The position numbers and the translations under genes are program-made. Positions 42,021-50,102 of a stretch of 64,000 bases of DNA are shown here, one piece after another. This stretch comes from Cytophagales bacterium (GTDB lineage Bacteria > Bacteroidota > Bacteroidia > Cytophagales > 172606-1), in assembly GCA_030446715.1 (NCBI GenBank), contig JAUJMU010000001.1, positions 659,297 to 723,296 of the forward strand. Reading direction: 5' to 3'. Within the stretch, counting starts at the first letter, position 1. The number at the start of each line of letters is the position of its first letter. The notes beneath the pieces are model-generated. The model ran no database searches. It was not told the origin of the DNA and saw only the letters and a program-made list of their open reading frames with translations.

Positions 42021-42938
42021 TTGCCCGTAACCAAAACGGGTGTCTTGCAAAAATCAGCCTTCTGCCTGCTCTTTTTCATTAGTCTGCTGTCAGCCACGGC
42101 TCAGGATACTACGGGCTTGCAGCCGCCGACGGACAAAAAGAGGCTGCACCTGTTGCTGGCCGGCGGGGCAACTGCCTACACCGCCACTCTCGTAGGGCTG
42201 CACCAGCTCTGGTACAAGGAGCAGCCGCGTTCCGCGTTCCGCTTTTTCAACGACAATGCCGAGTGGAAGCAGATAGACAAAGCGGGGCATGTGTACACTG
42301 CTTATCACATAAGCCGGGTGGGCATGCAGGCGTTCCGGTGGACGGGCATGACTTCCCGCAAAGCGGCTTTGCTGGGTGGCGTAACCGGTCTTCTGTTTCA
42401 GACTCCTATCGAAGTAATGGACGGATTTTCGGCTGCTTATGGTGCCTCGTGGGGCGATATGGCCGCCAATGCCAGCGGATCGGTCCTTTTCGTGGGGCAG
42501 CATCTGCTCTGGCAGGAAGAACGCATCCACCCGAAGTTTTCCTTTTTTCCCTCCGGGCTGGCCCCGCGGCGGCCCAACATGCTGGGCGCAAATTTGCTCC
42601 AGCAAGTGCTGAAGGATTACAACGGACAAACCTACTGGCTGGCTTTTGACATCAAACCCTGGCTGCGGAAGGAGAGCCACTTCCCGGCGTGGCTGAACCT
42701 GTCGCTGGGCTACGGGGCGCAGGAACTGGTTTACGCCAACGACCACGTGAACCGGCAGCAGGGATACGATTCGTACCGCCGGTATTTCCTGTCGCTGGAC
42801 GTGAATTTTATCCGGATTCCGGCCCGGAGCCGGCTGTTGAAAAGTTTGTTTCTCCTGCTGAACACCGTACATATTCCGGCCCCGGCTCTGGAGCTGAACC
42901 GGAAAGAGGGAATCAGGTTTCACCCGGTTTACTTTTGA
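42021..42938 (+). CDS. DUF2279 family protein
   Basis: A 305-residue exported protein: a hydrophobic start (SAFCLLFFISLLSATAQ), LLLAGGATAYTATLVGLHQL, FNDNAEWKQIDKAGHVYTAY, PIEVMDGFSAAYGASWGDMA, ANASGSVLFVGQHLLW and a long C-terminal part likely in the outer membrane, ending FHPVYF. The DKAGHVYTAY and DGFSAAYGASWGDMAANASG motifs are those of DUF2279 (YfiM-related). The start is a TTG at 42021, two bases after the previous stop, and less certain than the rest. Confidence 0.85.
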   Translation: MPVTKTGVLQKSAFCLLFFISLLSATAQDTTGLQPPTDKKRLHLLLAGGATAYTATLVGLHQLWYKEQPRSAFRFFNDNAEWKQIDKAGHVYTAYHISRVGMQAFRWTGMTSRKAALLGGVTGLLFQTPIEVMDGFSAAYGASWGDMAANASGSVLFVGQHLLWQEERIHPKFSFFPSGLAPRRPNMLGANLLQQVLKDYNGQTYWLAFDIKPWLRKESHFPAWLNLSLGYGAQELVYANDHVNRQQGYDSYRRYFLSLDVNFIRIPARSRLLKSLFLLLNTVHIPAPALELNRKEGIRFHPVYF

Positions 42939-42950
42939 AATGTTGAATTT

Positions 42951-43033
42951 GAAATGCTCAATTTTGAATAACATAGAAAAAGCGGCCCTAACCCGGCTTC
43001 ATCAGACATTCAAAATTGAGCACTGAGCATTTC
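42951..43033. repeat. Inverted repeat between converging DUF2279 and argH genes
   Basis: GAAATGCTCAATTTTGAAT (42951-42969) is complementary to ATTCAAAATTGAGC with GAGCATTTC (43009-43033). It lies in a convergent gap and can act as terminator for both strands. The same CATTCAAAATTGAGCATT words recur in other gaps of this window. Confidence 0.6.
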
Positions 43034-43034
43034 T

Positions 43035-44372
43035 CTATCCCTCCAGCAACTTTTGCAGAGCTTCCGCCGCTCTGCCAAAACCAAATCCCGCCAGTACCCC
43101 TTCCATCTGAGCCGTAATCTGGTCGTTGCAGAGATTGCCGATGCTGCCTTCGTGGGTGTGATGCACTTCCCGGTTTGGGCGGTAAGTACCGTCGGCAATC
43201 TCTTTGCCCACCTGCCGGTACGCCTCCCGGAACGGTACGCCCTGCAGCACCAGTTCATTGACCCGCTCCACGCTGAACAGGTATTCGTACCGGGGGTCAT
43301 CAAGAATGTGCTCCTTCACCTGAATATTATCCAGCATAAAGTGAGTAATGTCGAGGCAGTTGAGAATTTCGCTGAAGGCTGGCATCAGAATTTCCTTCGT
43401 CAGTTGCAGATCGCGGTGGTAGCCGGAGGGCAGGTTGGATAGAAGCAGGGCCAGTTCGTTGGGCAGCGCCTTGAGCCGGTTGGTTTTGGCCCGCAGCAGT
43501 TCGGCTACGTCCGGGTTCTTCTTGTGCGGCATGATGCTGGAACCGGTCGTGAGGGCGTCGGGCAGGGTGAGGAAACCGAAGTTCTGGCTGTTGTACAGAC
43601 AGATGTCCGTGGCTAACCGCGACAGCGTAGCCGCAATGGCCGCAATGGCTGTACAGGCGAACTGCTCCGTTTTTCCCCGGCTCATCTGGGCGTACACCAC
43701 GTTGTAGTGCAGCGTATCAAAGCCGAGCAGTTCCGTGGTCAGGGTCCGGTTCAGGGGAAACGAGGAGCCGTAGCCGGCCCCGGAGCCCAGGGGGTTTTTG
43801 TTTGCAATTTTATAAGCTGACTGCAGGAGCAGGAAGTCATCAACCAGACTTTCGGCGTAGGCCCCAAACCAGAGCCCGAAGGAAGAAGGCATGGCCACCT
43901 GCAGGTGCGTGTAGCCGGGCAAGAGTGTCTTTTTGTGCGTTTCGCTCAGCCGGACCAGCAGGCGGAAAAGTTTTTCGGCGGCCTCTGCCACTTGGGTGAT
44001 GCGGTGGCGGCAAAAGAGCTTCAGGTCTACCAGTACCTGATCGTTGCGGGAGCGGCCGCTGTGGATTTTTTTGCCTGTGTCGCCCAGTTTGCGGGTCAGG
44101 TGGAGTTCCACCTGAGAGTGTACATCTTCCACGCCCTCCTCAATGACAAATACTCCTTCCGCTGCCTTCCGGTAAATTTCCTGCAAAGCTTGCTTCAACT
44201 GTACCTCCTCTTCCGCCGAAAGCAGGCCGATGCCAGCCAGCATACCCGCGTGAGCCAGTGAGCCCAATACGTCAAACGGCGCCAGTTGCAGGTCCAGCTC
44301 GCGGTCCCGGCCTACAGTAAAGGCTTCTATCTTATCGGAAACCGGGGTGTTTTCTTTCTGCCAGAGCTTCAT
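43035..44372 (-). CDS. argH: Argininosuccinate lyase
   Basis: Splits argininosuccinate into arginine and fumarate, last step of arginine synthesis. The 445 residues begin MKLWQKENTPVSDKIEAFTV. Family motifs are GKKIHSGRSRNDQVLVDLKL, PGYTHLQVAMPSSFGLWFGA, NPLGSGAGYGSSFPLNRTLT and the signature TGSSIMPHKKNPDVAELLRA. The start is taken at 44372, since the codons upstream are from AT-rich repeat sequence. No other arg gene is adjacent. Confidence 0.96.
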   Translation of the reverse strand: MKLWQKENTPVSDKIEAFTVGRDRELDLQLAPFDVLGSLAHAGMLAGIGLLSAEEEVQLKQALQEIYRKAAEGVFVIEEGVEDVHSQVELHLTRKLGDTGKKIHSGRSRNDQVLVDLKLFCRHRITQVAEAAEKLFRLLVRLSETHKKTLLPGYTHLQVAMPSSFGLWFGAYAESLVDDFLLLQSAYKIANKNPLGSGAGYGSSFPLNRTLTTELLGFDTLHYNVVYAQMSRGKTEQFACTAIAAIAATLSRLATDICLYNSQNFGFLTLPDALTTGSSIMPHKKNPDVAELLRAKTNRLKALPNELALLLSNLPSGYHRDLQLTKEILMPAFSEILNCLDITHFMLDNIQVKEHILDDPRYEYLFSVERVNELVLQGVPFREAYRQVGKEIADGTYRPNREVHHTHEGSIGNLCNDQITAQMEGVLAGFGFGRAAEALQKLLEG

Positions 44373-44474
44373 GAATAAAATTGAAAATTTACAATTTACA
44401 ATTGAAAATGGACACCGCACCAGGAACTGCAATCATTCAAAATTCAACATCTAAAATTTAGCATTGAGTTTCGG

Positions 44475-44966
44475 CTAATACTCCCTCAGCACTTTTATCG
44501 TGCGGAAATTATTGATCCGGTATGTCTTTTTAAGGAGGGGAAGCATCAGCAAACCGCTGCCGGCAATGATACCGCTCACTTTTACATTGTTCCAGTCATA
44601 GTCAGGCCGCTCCCTCCGGAAAACCGGATTATAGGTAGAGGCGAGTAAATACAACATGCCGGCGATGGGCAATTTTGTAAGAGCGGCGCGGGCAAGGCCA
44701 CCTTCTCTGTACACCACAATTGCCCGGATGTCACGGAGGGGTACAACGGTTTGCCTGATGATCAGGGCGGTATCGGTCACGTTCATGATCACATCGCGGT
44801 ATACGCGCCGGTCGCCTCTCAGCTTAATGGCAATTTCGTCGCCGGGCCGGAAGCGGAGGCGTTTGACCGCGCCGGGCTTATCCAATGCCAGATACATTCC
44901 CTGCGCCTGTGCAGCAAAATCAGGAAAAAGCAGCAGGAAAACCAGTAAGAAAAAGGATCTGGGCAT
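44475..44966 (-). CDS. Exported protein of unknown function with C-terminal membrane helix
   Basis: A 163-residue protein: signal MPRSFFLLVFLLLFPDFAAQ, a beta domain with GDEIAIKLRGDRRVYRDVIM, IIRQTVVPLRDIRAIVVYRE and one or two hydrophobic segments (TKLPIAGMLYLLASTY, VSGIIAGSGLLMLPLLKK). The start at 44966 opens the signal peptide. No known family is recognised. It is next to the DUF502 gene on the same strand, about 40 bases apart. Confidence 0.7.
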   Translation of the reverse strand: MPRSFFLLVFLLLFPDFAAQAQGMYLALDKPGAVKRLRFRPGDEIAIKLRGDRRVYRDVIMNVTDTALIIRQTVVPLRDIRAIVVYREGGLARAALTKLPIAGMLYLLASTYNPVFRRERPDYDWNNVKVSGIIAGSGLLMLPLLKKTYRINNFRTIKVLREY

Positions 44967-45003
44967 CGGGGTTGTGGTGACAGGCCGGACCGAAATTAGC
45001 AAT

Positions 45004-45546
45004 TTACACGTGCGTAACCCCGCCGGATACGATAAATTTCATGATTGCCGTGCCGGATGCATCCACCGGCGTTACATTTTCGGCCGGCACAATGTATAGA
45101 TCACCCGAAAAGTTGTAGGAGTGCGGCAGGTACACGGCCACCTTGCCGGCCATGCCCAGTTCCGCCAAGTCGGTCTGAGTGATAAAGCCCAGCTTACAAA
45201 GGTGAGACTCCCGGTTGAGCGTAACCAGCACCGGATGCGTAAACTTTTTCTTTTCCCCTACAAAGGCCGAAAACAGATCCTTCAGGGACGAATACATCAC
45301 ATTGACCAGCGGGAGGCGGCTCATGGATGCCTCCAGAAAGCCAAACAGAGGCCGGGCAATAAAAGTCGAGCCAAGGTAGCCGGTCACCGTCACCGAGCCC
45401 AGTATGATCAGTAGGCCCGCCCCCGGAAAGCCCAGCGGCAGCAACTCGTCGAGCCAGGAGATGGCGGCCCAGAGAATATACACGGTGACGCCGATGGGAG
45501 CCACCAGCAGCAAGCCTCGCAGGAAGTATCGGATAAAATAGCGCAT
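45004..45546 (-). CDS. DUF502 family membrane protein
   Basis: A 180-residue inner-membrane protein with two helices (FLRGLLLVAPIGVTVYILWA and GLLIILGSVTVTGYLGSTF) and the conserved DUF502 part: LPLVNVMYSSLKDLFSAFVG, KKKFTHPVLVTL, GKVAVYLPHSYNFSGDLYIV, VDASGTAIMKFIVSGGV. The start at 45546 avoids overlap with the thioesterase gene and begins before the first helix. Function unknown; a relative in plants is a membrane protein named COV. Confidence 0.9.
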   Translation of the reverse strand: MRYFIRYFLRGLLLVAPIGVTVYILWAAISWLDELLPLGFPGAGLLIILGSVTVTGYLGSTFIARPLFGFLEASMSRLPLVNVMYSSLKDLFSAFVGEKKKFTHPVLVTLNRESHLCKLGFITQTDLAELGMAGKVAVYLPHSYNFSGDLYIVPAENVTPVDASGTAIMKFIVSGGVTHV

Positions 45547-45586
45547 CTTTTTCGGGAGCCAGGAGAGGCCGGGAAGTTGTATTGCT

Positions 45587-46108
45587 TTACGGAGTACTTT
45601 TCCGGGCAAGCTGTTTGTAATGTTCTTTCAAATCCTGCAGCCGGTCGCGGAAGCCAGCGGAGCCGTAGGGAAATTCCGGAATGATCAGCTTCTGTAGCAG
45701 TTCCATCAGCTCCGGCGAATGGTTGGTGCTGCGGCCGGTTTCCATAGACACATTCCGGAGCGTGGTCCAGACAATGGCTTTGGGCACGTTCTGCTCCTGA
45801 TTAAGCATTAGGCATTCCGTAATGATGGAATGGTGGTCAAAGAAAATGAGCGAAGTTTTAACTGCTACCGTCTCGCCGTACATGGCCGGATGCAGGTAGG
45901 AGATCTGGTGATCCGTCACAACCCAGTGGGCGTTGTACTCTTTTGACAATTTCAGCGGGCTCCAGCCGTAGTACTGTAAGGTTTGGTCGGCGCGGGCATT
46001 GAAGAAATAGTCCAGGTACCTGGCGTTGTTCAGGTGCCCGAAAGGGTCGCAGTCCTGAAAGCGGACCACCAGCTCACTTTCCAGCTGCTTGTTGTAGGAA
46101 GATTCCAT
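45587..46108 (-). CDS. Acyl-CoA thioesterase, hotdog fold (4HBT)
   Basis: A 173-residue hotdog protein. The N-terminal VRFQDCDPFGHLNNARYLDY has the catalytic Asp (in CDPFGHLNN) of the 4-hydroxybenzoyl-CoA/YbgC-like thioesterases; then HWVVTDHQISYLHPAMYGET and FFDHHSIITECLML. The extra 40 residues at the C-terminus form helices. The acyl group is unknown. It lies directly upstream of DUF502 on the same strand (about 40 bases). Confidence 0.87.
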   Translation of the reverse strand: MESSYNKQLESELVVRFQDCDPFGHLNNARYLDYFFNARADQTLQYYGWSPLKLSKEYNAHWVVTDHQISYLHPAMYGETVAVKTSLIFFDHHSIITECLMLNQEQNVPKAIVWTTLRNVSMETGRSTNHSPELMELLQKLIIPEFPYGSAGFRDRLQDLKEHYKQLARKSTP

Positions 46109-46191
46109 GTAGAAGCGGTTTGGGTAAAAGGTAAAGTGCTGCGGTTTGTTTTCTTACTGCCCGGCTACGGGGTTGGAATGACACTCAGCAT

Positions 46192-46950
46192 TCAATCACA
46201 CGCCGGCCTGAAGTTGGCCGTGCGGTAGTTTTTGCGGCGGTAAGAGTAGTGCCACCACTCAGATGTGATGGCTTCGAAGCCGGCCGCTTCCATGGCTTCC
46301 TTCAATCTCCGGCGGCGCGTAAGCACTTCTATCGGCAGGTTGGTGTAGGCGTGGTGAGCTTCGCGGCCGAAGTGGTCAAAAGGCGTACCCATTTCGAGTT
46401 CGTTGCCGGTGCTGTCGGTGAGCGTCAGGTCCACTGCCGCGCCTTTGTTGTGCACAGAACCGCTGCCGTAGGGGTTGCCCACGTACCGGTCATCGGGCAT
46501 GATTGCCCACATCTTTTTCTGCACGTCCAGCGGCCGGTAGCAGTCATACAGCTTGATCCGGAAGCCTTGGGCTTTCAGCGACTCGTGCGCCTTCAGCAGG
46601 GCCAGCGCCGCATCTTTCCGTAGCAGGCATTTGTCGCAGTCGTACACTTTTTCCTTCAGGAAATTATCCGCCGTGGCGTACCGCATGTCTGGCACAAAGG
46701 CAGTGTCCACCCGGATCATTTCCACAAAAGCCGTGTCAGGCATCTGGGTAACCGAATCAACGGAGATGAACGGGCGGGAAGATTCAGCAGCGGCCACGGG
46801 AGCAGGAGGCGGCGGTGTTCTGCCCGTATCTGAGGTAACGGATACCGTGTCACGGGAGGTTTGGGTACTTTCTCCGGTCTGCCGGGGCGTGTCGCAGGCC
46901 GAAAGACAAAAAAAAGCGGCGGACAAAAATGCGTAGAGGCTGTTTTTCAT
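46192..46950 (-). CDS. M15D D-alanyl-D-alanine dipeptidase (VanX/DdpX-like)
   Basis: Zinc dipeptidase that cuts D-Ala-D-Ala. The 252-residue protein begins with a lipobox (FFCLSAC, Cys18), then a Pro/Thr-rich linker, and the VanX fold with VEMIRVDTAFVPDMRYATAD, NFLKEKVYDC, LYDCYRPLDVQKKMW, the zinc motif GSGSVHNKGAAVDL and the catalytic EWWHYSY near the end. The start at 46950 opens the signal peptide. In most bacteria outside enterococci such enzymes take part in peptidoglycan recycling rather than antibiotic resistance. Confidence 0.93.
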   Translation of the reverse strand: MKNSLYAFLSAAFFCLSACDTPRQTGESTQTSRDTVSVTSDTGRTPPPPAPVAAAESSRPFISVDSVTQMPDTAFVEMIRVDTAFVPDMRYATADNFLKEKVYDCDKCLLRKDAALALLKAHESLKAQGFRIKLYDCYRPLDVQKKMWAIMPDDRYVGNPYGSGSVHNKGAAVDLTLTDSTGNELEMGTPFDHFGREAHHAYTNLPIEVLTRRRRLKEAMEAAGFEAITSEWWHYSYRRKNYRTANFRPACD

Positions 46951-47053
46951 GGGCAGGTAAATGGCTGGCCGAATATACGGGATTGGAAAATTTTTCGGTA
47001 AAGAAGCAAGCCCGGCCTTTGGGCAGCCAGGCATTGCAAGTTGACTCTAAATC

Positions 47054-47210
47054 TATACTACGGTACATTCTTCTGATAAACCTCACCCCCCAGCCCCCTC
47101 TCCTCATGAGAGGGGGAGCCACAACGCCGTTTTTCTCCCCTCTCCCGAGGAGAGGGGTCGGGGGTGAGGTTCAGGGAAAACACAAAAACGGACCAATGTA
47201 CCGTAGTATA
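47054..47210. mobile_element. MITE-like palindromic element, copy B, with 9-bp target duplication
   Basis: Ends TATACTACGGTACATT and AATGTACCGTAGTATA are perfect 16-bp inverted repeats. The inner stems AACCTCACCCCC/GGGGGTGAGGTT and CCCCTCTCC/GGAGAGGGG are as in copy A, and the centre GAGCCACAACGC is the reverse complement of copy A's GCGTTGTGGCTC, so this copy lies in the opposite orientation. The exact 9-mer CTCTAAATC stands on both sides (47045-47053 and 47211-47219), the sign of a second insertion at a different target. Confidence 0.88.
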
Positions 47211-47219
47211 CTCTAAATC

Positions 47220-47884
47220 GTGTAAACGTATCGTTCTACAATATCCGCACGGAGGGAGTCTTTATGGTAAGTGCCGGAAGAGGGGTGGTAGGTACGGGTA
47301 AAAAGCCTCGCCGGCGGACCTTTGCGGCTGGCGCATGGCCTTGGGAAACCGCATTACGCTGGCCCTGCAAAGCAGCCTGATGCTGGTGGCGGACCTGTTG
47401 GCCGAACACCGGGCTGACGTGTACACAGCCAAAATTCAGCAAATCCACCCGTAGCCGGAGACTACCAATGCTATCCAGGTCATTTAAACGTTGATAATCA
47501 AAAATTTTTTGGCTCCCGGCAGTCAATCGAAAGTTTTTTCTTACAGCAAAATGCCGGCGAAACCGGTAAACCCGCCCCTGCAGACGTTCCCATGACCGGA
47601 AAAAGAGTGCCACTCATATTGCCAGTCTGTTAACCGGGATCGGAAAATTCACACTACAGGCTTCTGGCAGCTTGCAAAGATAAATTCACCGGAAAACAAA
47701 CGGCTGACTCTGCCATTTTTTTATACGTTTCTGGTGTGTTATTTCTTCAATTAGGAAATAAAGAAGAATACGATATGAATTTTCTAATAAAGTGAAAAGT
47801 AGTGGGTTTCCTTACGCATTCCCGCGCATTAAGGAGAAACAAGTTGATATATAATTTGTTAACTATGTGTAAAGTTCAATTTTT
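47220..47884. other. Gene-poor region after the VanX-type gene
   Basis: About 660 bases without a supported full gene. A short open frame at 47335-47454 is listed on its own. The 3' half is AT-rich with runs of A and T. I see no tRNA, hairpin terminator or transposase remains. Confidence 0.5.
47335..47454 (+). CDS. Short open frame, possible gene fragment (39 residues)
   Basis: ATG 47335 reads MALGNRITLALQSSLMLVAD and ends LLAEHRADVYTAKIQQIHP. The amphipathic helical look and the GC-rich third positions are like coding sequence, while the surrounding bases are not. A stop codon lies shortly upstream in frame. It could be the C-terminal remnant of a lost gene; no family recognised. Confidence 0.25.
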   Translation: MALGNRITLALQSSLMLVADLLAEHRADVYTAKIQQIHP

Positions 47885-48037
47885 ATGAGTGATCCAGTTC
47901 CAGCGGCCATGCTGATTCTTATCTTATATTCGGCAGCAGTGGTGTATTTTGTAAACCACTCTGATCTGCTGATTCGCAGAAAGTGGCGCCGCATTTTCAG
48001 ATCTAACCGGCAACAACGCAAAAGGGTATCGGCCTAG
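47885..48037 (+). CDS. Small membrane protein (50 residues)
   Basis: ATG 47885 reads MSDPVPAAMLILILYSAAVV, then YFVNHSDLLIRRKWRRIF and a basic tail RSNRQQRKRVSA. One hydrophobic helix (about 8-23) followed by eleven or more Lys and Arg fits an N-out, C-in small inner-membrane protein. A rho-independent terminator follows the stop by 28 bases, which supports a true gene. The leader is AT-rich. No family recognised. Confidence 0.6.
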   Translation: MSDPVPAAMLILILYSAAVVYFVNHSDLLIRRKWRRIFRSNRQQRKRVSA

Positions 48038-48064
48038 CAGGGTAAGGTGAATTTTCACCTCAAC

Positions 48065-48086
48065 ACCGCCGCGGGCGGTTTTTTTG
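48065..48086 (+). terminator. Rho-independent terminator after the small membrane protein
   Basis: ACCGCC and GGCGGT pair around GCG, followed by seven T. This is a short but classical terminator. Confidence 0.85.
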
Positions 48087-48302
48087 TTTTCAGGCACCTG
48101 TAGAACCAATGGTCTGTAAATGCCAAAGAAGCGCAATCAACTCTGCCTTCTATTCCCCTCTTTTGCTGCTTCTGGTTGCGCCTTGTTTACCCGGCCTCAA
48201 AACTCAGGGAAGGCTGAATTTTGTTTTTGAGTCACCTTTTGTGTGTTTCTTTAAAGAAGAAAAAATTTTAAATTTCTGTCCGGGCAACGCTAAAATTTTT
48301 TC

Positions 48303-48827
48303 ATGAAACTTTTCGGATTTTTCATTCTGGGGCTGGTCATGCCCCTGTACGTCAACATCTATGCCCAAACGGGCAATGAGCAGCGCAGCAGGCTGCAACA
48401 GATTGAAACCATCTTTGAAAACGGCAAGTCTCGGCCCGTTTCCAAAAATGACTACAAGCTGTCCAGGGACGTTCTTATTCAGCAGTATGCTTTAAGCGAT
48501 ACGGCGCGGGCAATCATCAACATGTATTTTGAACGATTCTCGTACAGCCGCATTATCCATGTGACAACCCTGGGCATTTTAACAATGATAAGAGTAGCAG
48601 GTCCGGTGCAGACCAGTGAACCTGGTCCGCCTCCGGCCACCACTACCTATCATCCATGGGTTTACCCGGCTTTGGGCGTAGCCGCTGTTTCACTCATCAC
48701 GGGTGTGGTCTATCAATCAGGCTACGAACGCAGGAGTCTGGTGGAAAAGCTCATCGAATATGAAGGCTCCAAAGGTCAACTGGACGCAAAGACGCTGCGA
48801 AAACTGCGGCCCCGCCATTTCAGATAA
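48303..48827 (+). CDS. Membrane protein of unknown function
   Basis: A 174-residue protein with signal or first helix MKLFGFFILGLVMPLYVNIY, a charged middle (RLQQIETIFENGKSRPVSKN), a second hydrophobic segment (YPALGVAAVSLITGVVYQSG, about 125-145) and a basic C-terminus ending KTLRKLRPRHFR. No family recognised. It is single, facing purQ across a 350-base gap. Confidence 0.7.
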   Translation: MKLFGFFILGLVMPLYVNIYAQTGNEQRSRLQQIETIFENGKSRPVSKNDYKLSRDVLIQQYALSDTARAIINMYFERFSYSRIIHVTTLGILTMIRVAGPVQTSEPGPPPATTTYHPWVYPALGVAAVSLITGVVYQSGYERRSLVEKLIEYEGSKGQLDAKTLRKLRPRHFR

Positions 48828-49183
48828 TTTCAGCGCCTGATGGGGCAAAATACGTTTCCCGGACTTGCAATCAAAGGAATTTAAAACGGGACTGTAACTG
48901 TTAAGATCGCATCCGGGTACCCGTTTTAATGGCCTCAAAAGAAAGTTAATTATACAGTATCCTGCGTGGTACCTGTCCCCGGTGCCGCGCTGGCAAAATG
49001 TCCGGCACCCATCCGTACCAGTCTCTGGATTTCACGCAGATGAACCCGCGGTGCAGCCAGAGAGCCGCAACTGTATCTGGAGCGGCTCTTTCGGCCTTAA
49101 CTGGTAATCAGGAAACGGATAATCTTAAATTTTCAGGTCTGTTGCCGGGCGGTGGTTTTGAGTCCTTCGTCTGAGGTCTGTAG
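48828..49183. other. Convergent gap between the membrane protein gene and purQ
   Basis: About 355 bases without a gene. Two stems are seen: GGTGCCG/CGGCACC (48981-49009) and AGAGCCGC/GCGGCTCT (49061-49089), either of which may stop transcription on one or both strands. No riboswitch is recognised. Confidence 0.5.
49061..49091. terminator. Hairpin in the convergent gap before purQ
   Basis: AGAGCCGC and GCGGCTCT pair perfectly (8 bp) around a 13-base loop. It is placed where transcription of both neighbours would end; the T run is short. Confidence 0.45.
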
Positions 49184-49882
49184 TTAATTGTTGACAACGG
49201 CGGCTCCTACCAGTGCCTTCAGAATAAAGTATCCGTCAGTATTGCCCAGGGCTTCTTCGGCAGCCCGTTCCGGATGGGGCATCATGCCAAAAACGTTCCG
49301 GGTCGCGTTGCAAATGCCGGCAATGTTCTCCAGCGAACCGTTTGGATTGGCCGGGTCGGAGATGCGGCCGGTTTCGTCGCAGTAACGGAATAGAATCTGG
49401 TCATTTTCGTTCAGTTCCCGCAGTGTCTGCTCGTCGGCGTAGTAGCGTCCATCGCCGTGGGCAATGGGGATCTTATATGTCCGGCCGGGGTCAAGTGAAG
49501 CCGTCAGCAGCGCCGTTTTAGACTGAGGTTTCAGGTAAATGTTCCGGCAGTTGTATTTCTGGTTGCTGTTACGCAGCAGGGCGCCAGGCAACAGGTGCGA
49601 TTCCGTCAGGATCTGGAAACCATTGCAGATGCCGACCACGTAGCCGCCTTTGTTGGCGTGCTCAATCACTTGCTCCATTATCGGTGAAAAACGGGCAATG
49701 GCCCCCGAACGCAGATAATCGCCGTAGGAAAAACCGCCCGGCAGCACAATGCAGTCGCAGTTTTGCAGGTCTGTATCCTTGTGCCAGAGTTTTATCACCG
49801 GCTGCTTCAGTACGTCGCCGAGTACGTGAAAAATATCTTCGTCGCAGTTGGAGCCGGGAAATATAACAACGCCAAATTTCAT
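49184..49882 (-). CDS. purQ: Phosphoribosylformylglycinamidine synthase subunit PurQ
   Basis: Glutamine amidotransferase subunit of the fourth step of purine synthesis, giving ammonia to PurL. The class I amidotransferase motifs are [20 protein letters not shown], the nucleophile in [20 protein letters not shown] and the His-Glu pair in [13 protein letters not shown]. The 232-residue length is standard for the separate-subunit form. purL, its partner, is not in the window. Confidence 0.96.
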   Translation of the reverse strand: MKFGVVIFPGSNCDEDIFHVLGDVLKQPVIKLWHKDTDLQNCDCIVLPGGFSYGDYLRSGAIARFSPIMEQVIEHANKGGYVVGICNGFQILTESHLLPGALLRNSNQKYNCRNIYLKPQSKTALLTASLDPGRTYKIPIAHGDGRYYADEQTLRELNENDQILFRYCDETGRISDPANPNGSLENIAGICNATRNVFGMMPHPERAAEEALGNTDGYFILKALVGAAVVNN

Positions 49883-50102
49883 GGTTGCGGGATTTACGGA
49901 GTAATGATGAGTTTTAAATGATAAAGGTTAAACGAACTATTACAATTGGTTGCTGATCAGCAATCCCATTTGAAACCATTGAGCATTTAAAATTGAGAAT
50001 TTACCATTTCTGTTTAAACCGGAGAACTTAAGTGCAAAATTACCAATTGTTTGCCGTAAATCTGCACATTTGTACCGATAGTCCAATTTTCGCTTCTCCT
50101 TT

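Noticed and set aside
47236-47613. 125-codon minus-strand frame in the gene-poor region
   Set aside because: No similarity recognised, Arg/Gln-rich shadow-like composition, opposite to a more coding-like short frame.
48828-49183. Possible riboswitch before purQ
   Set aside because: The gap is downstream of purQ (minus strand), and no known purine riboswitch core is seen.
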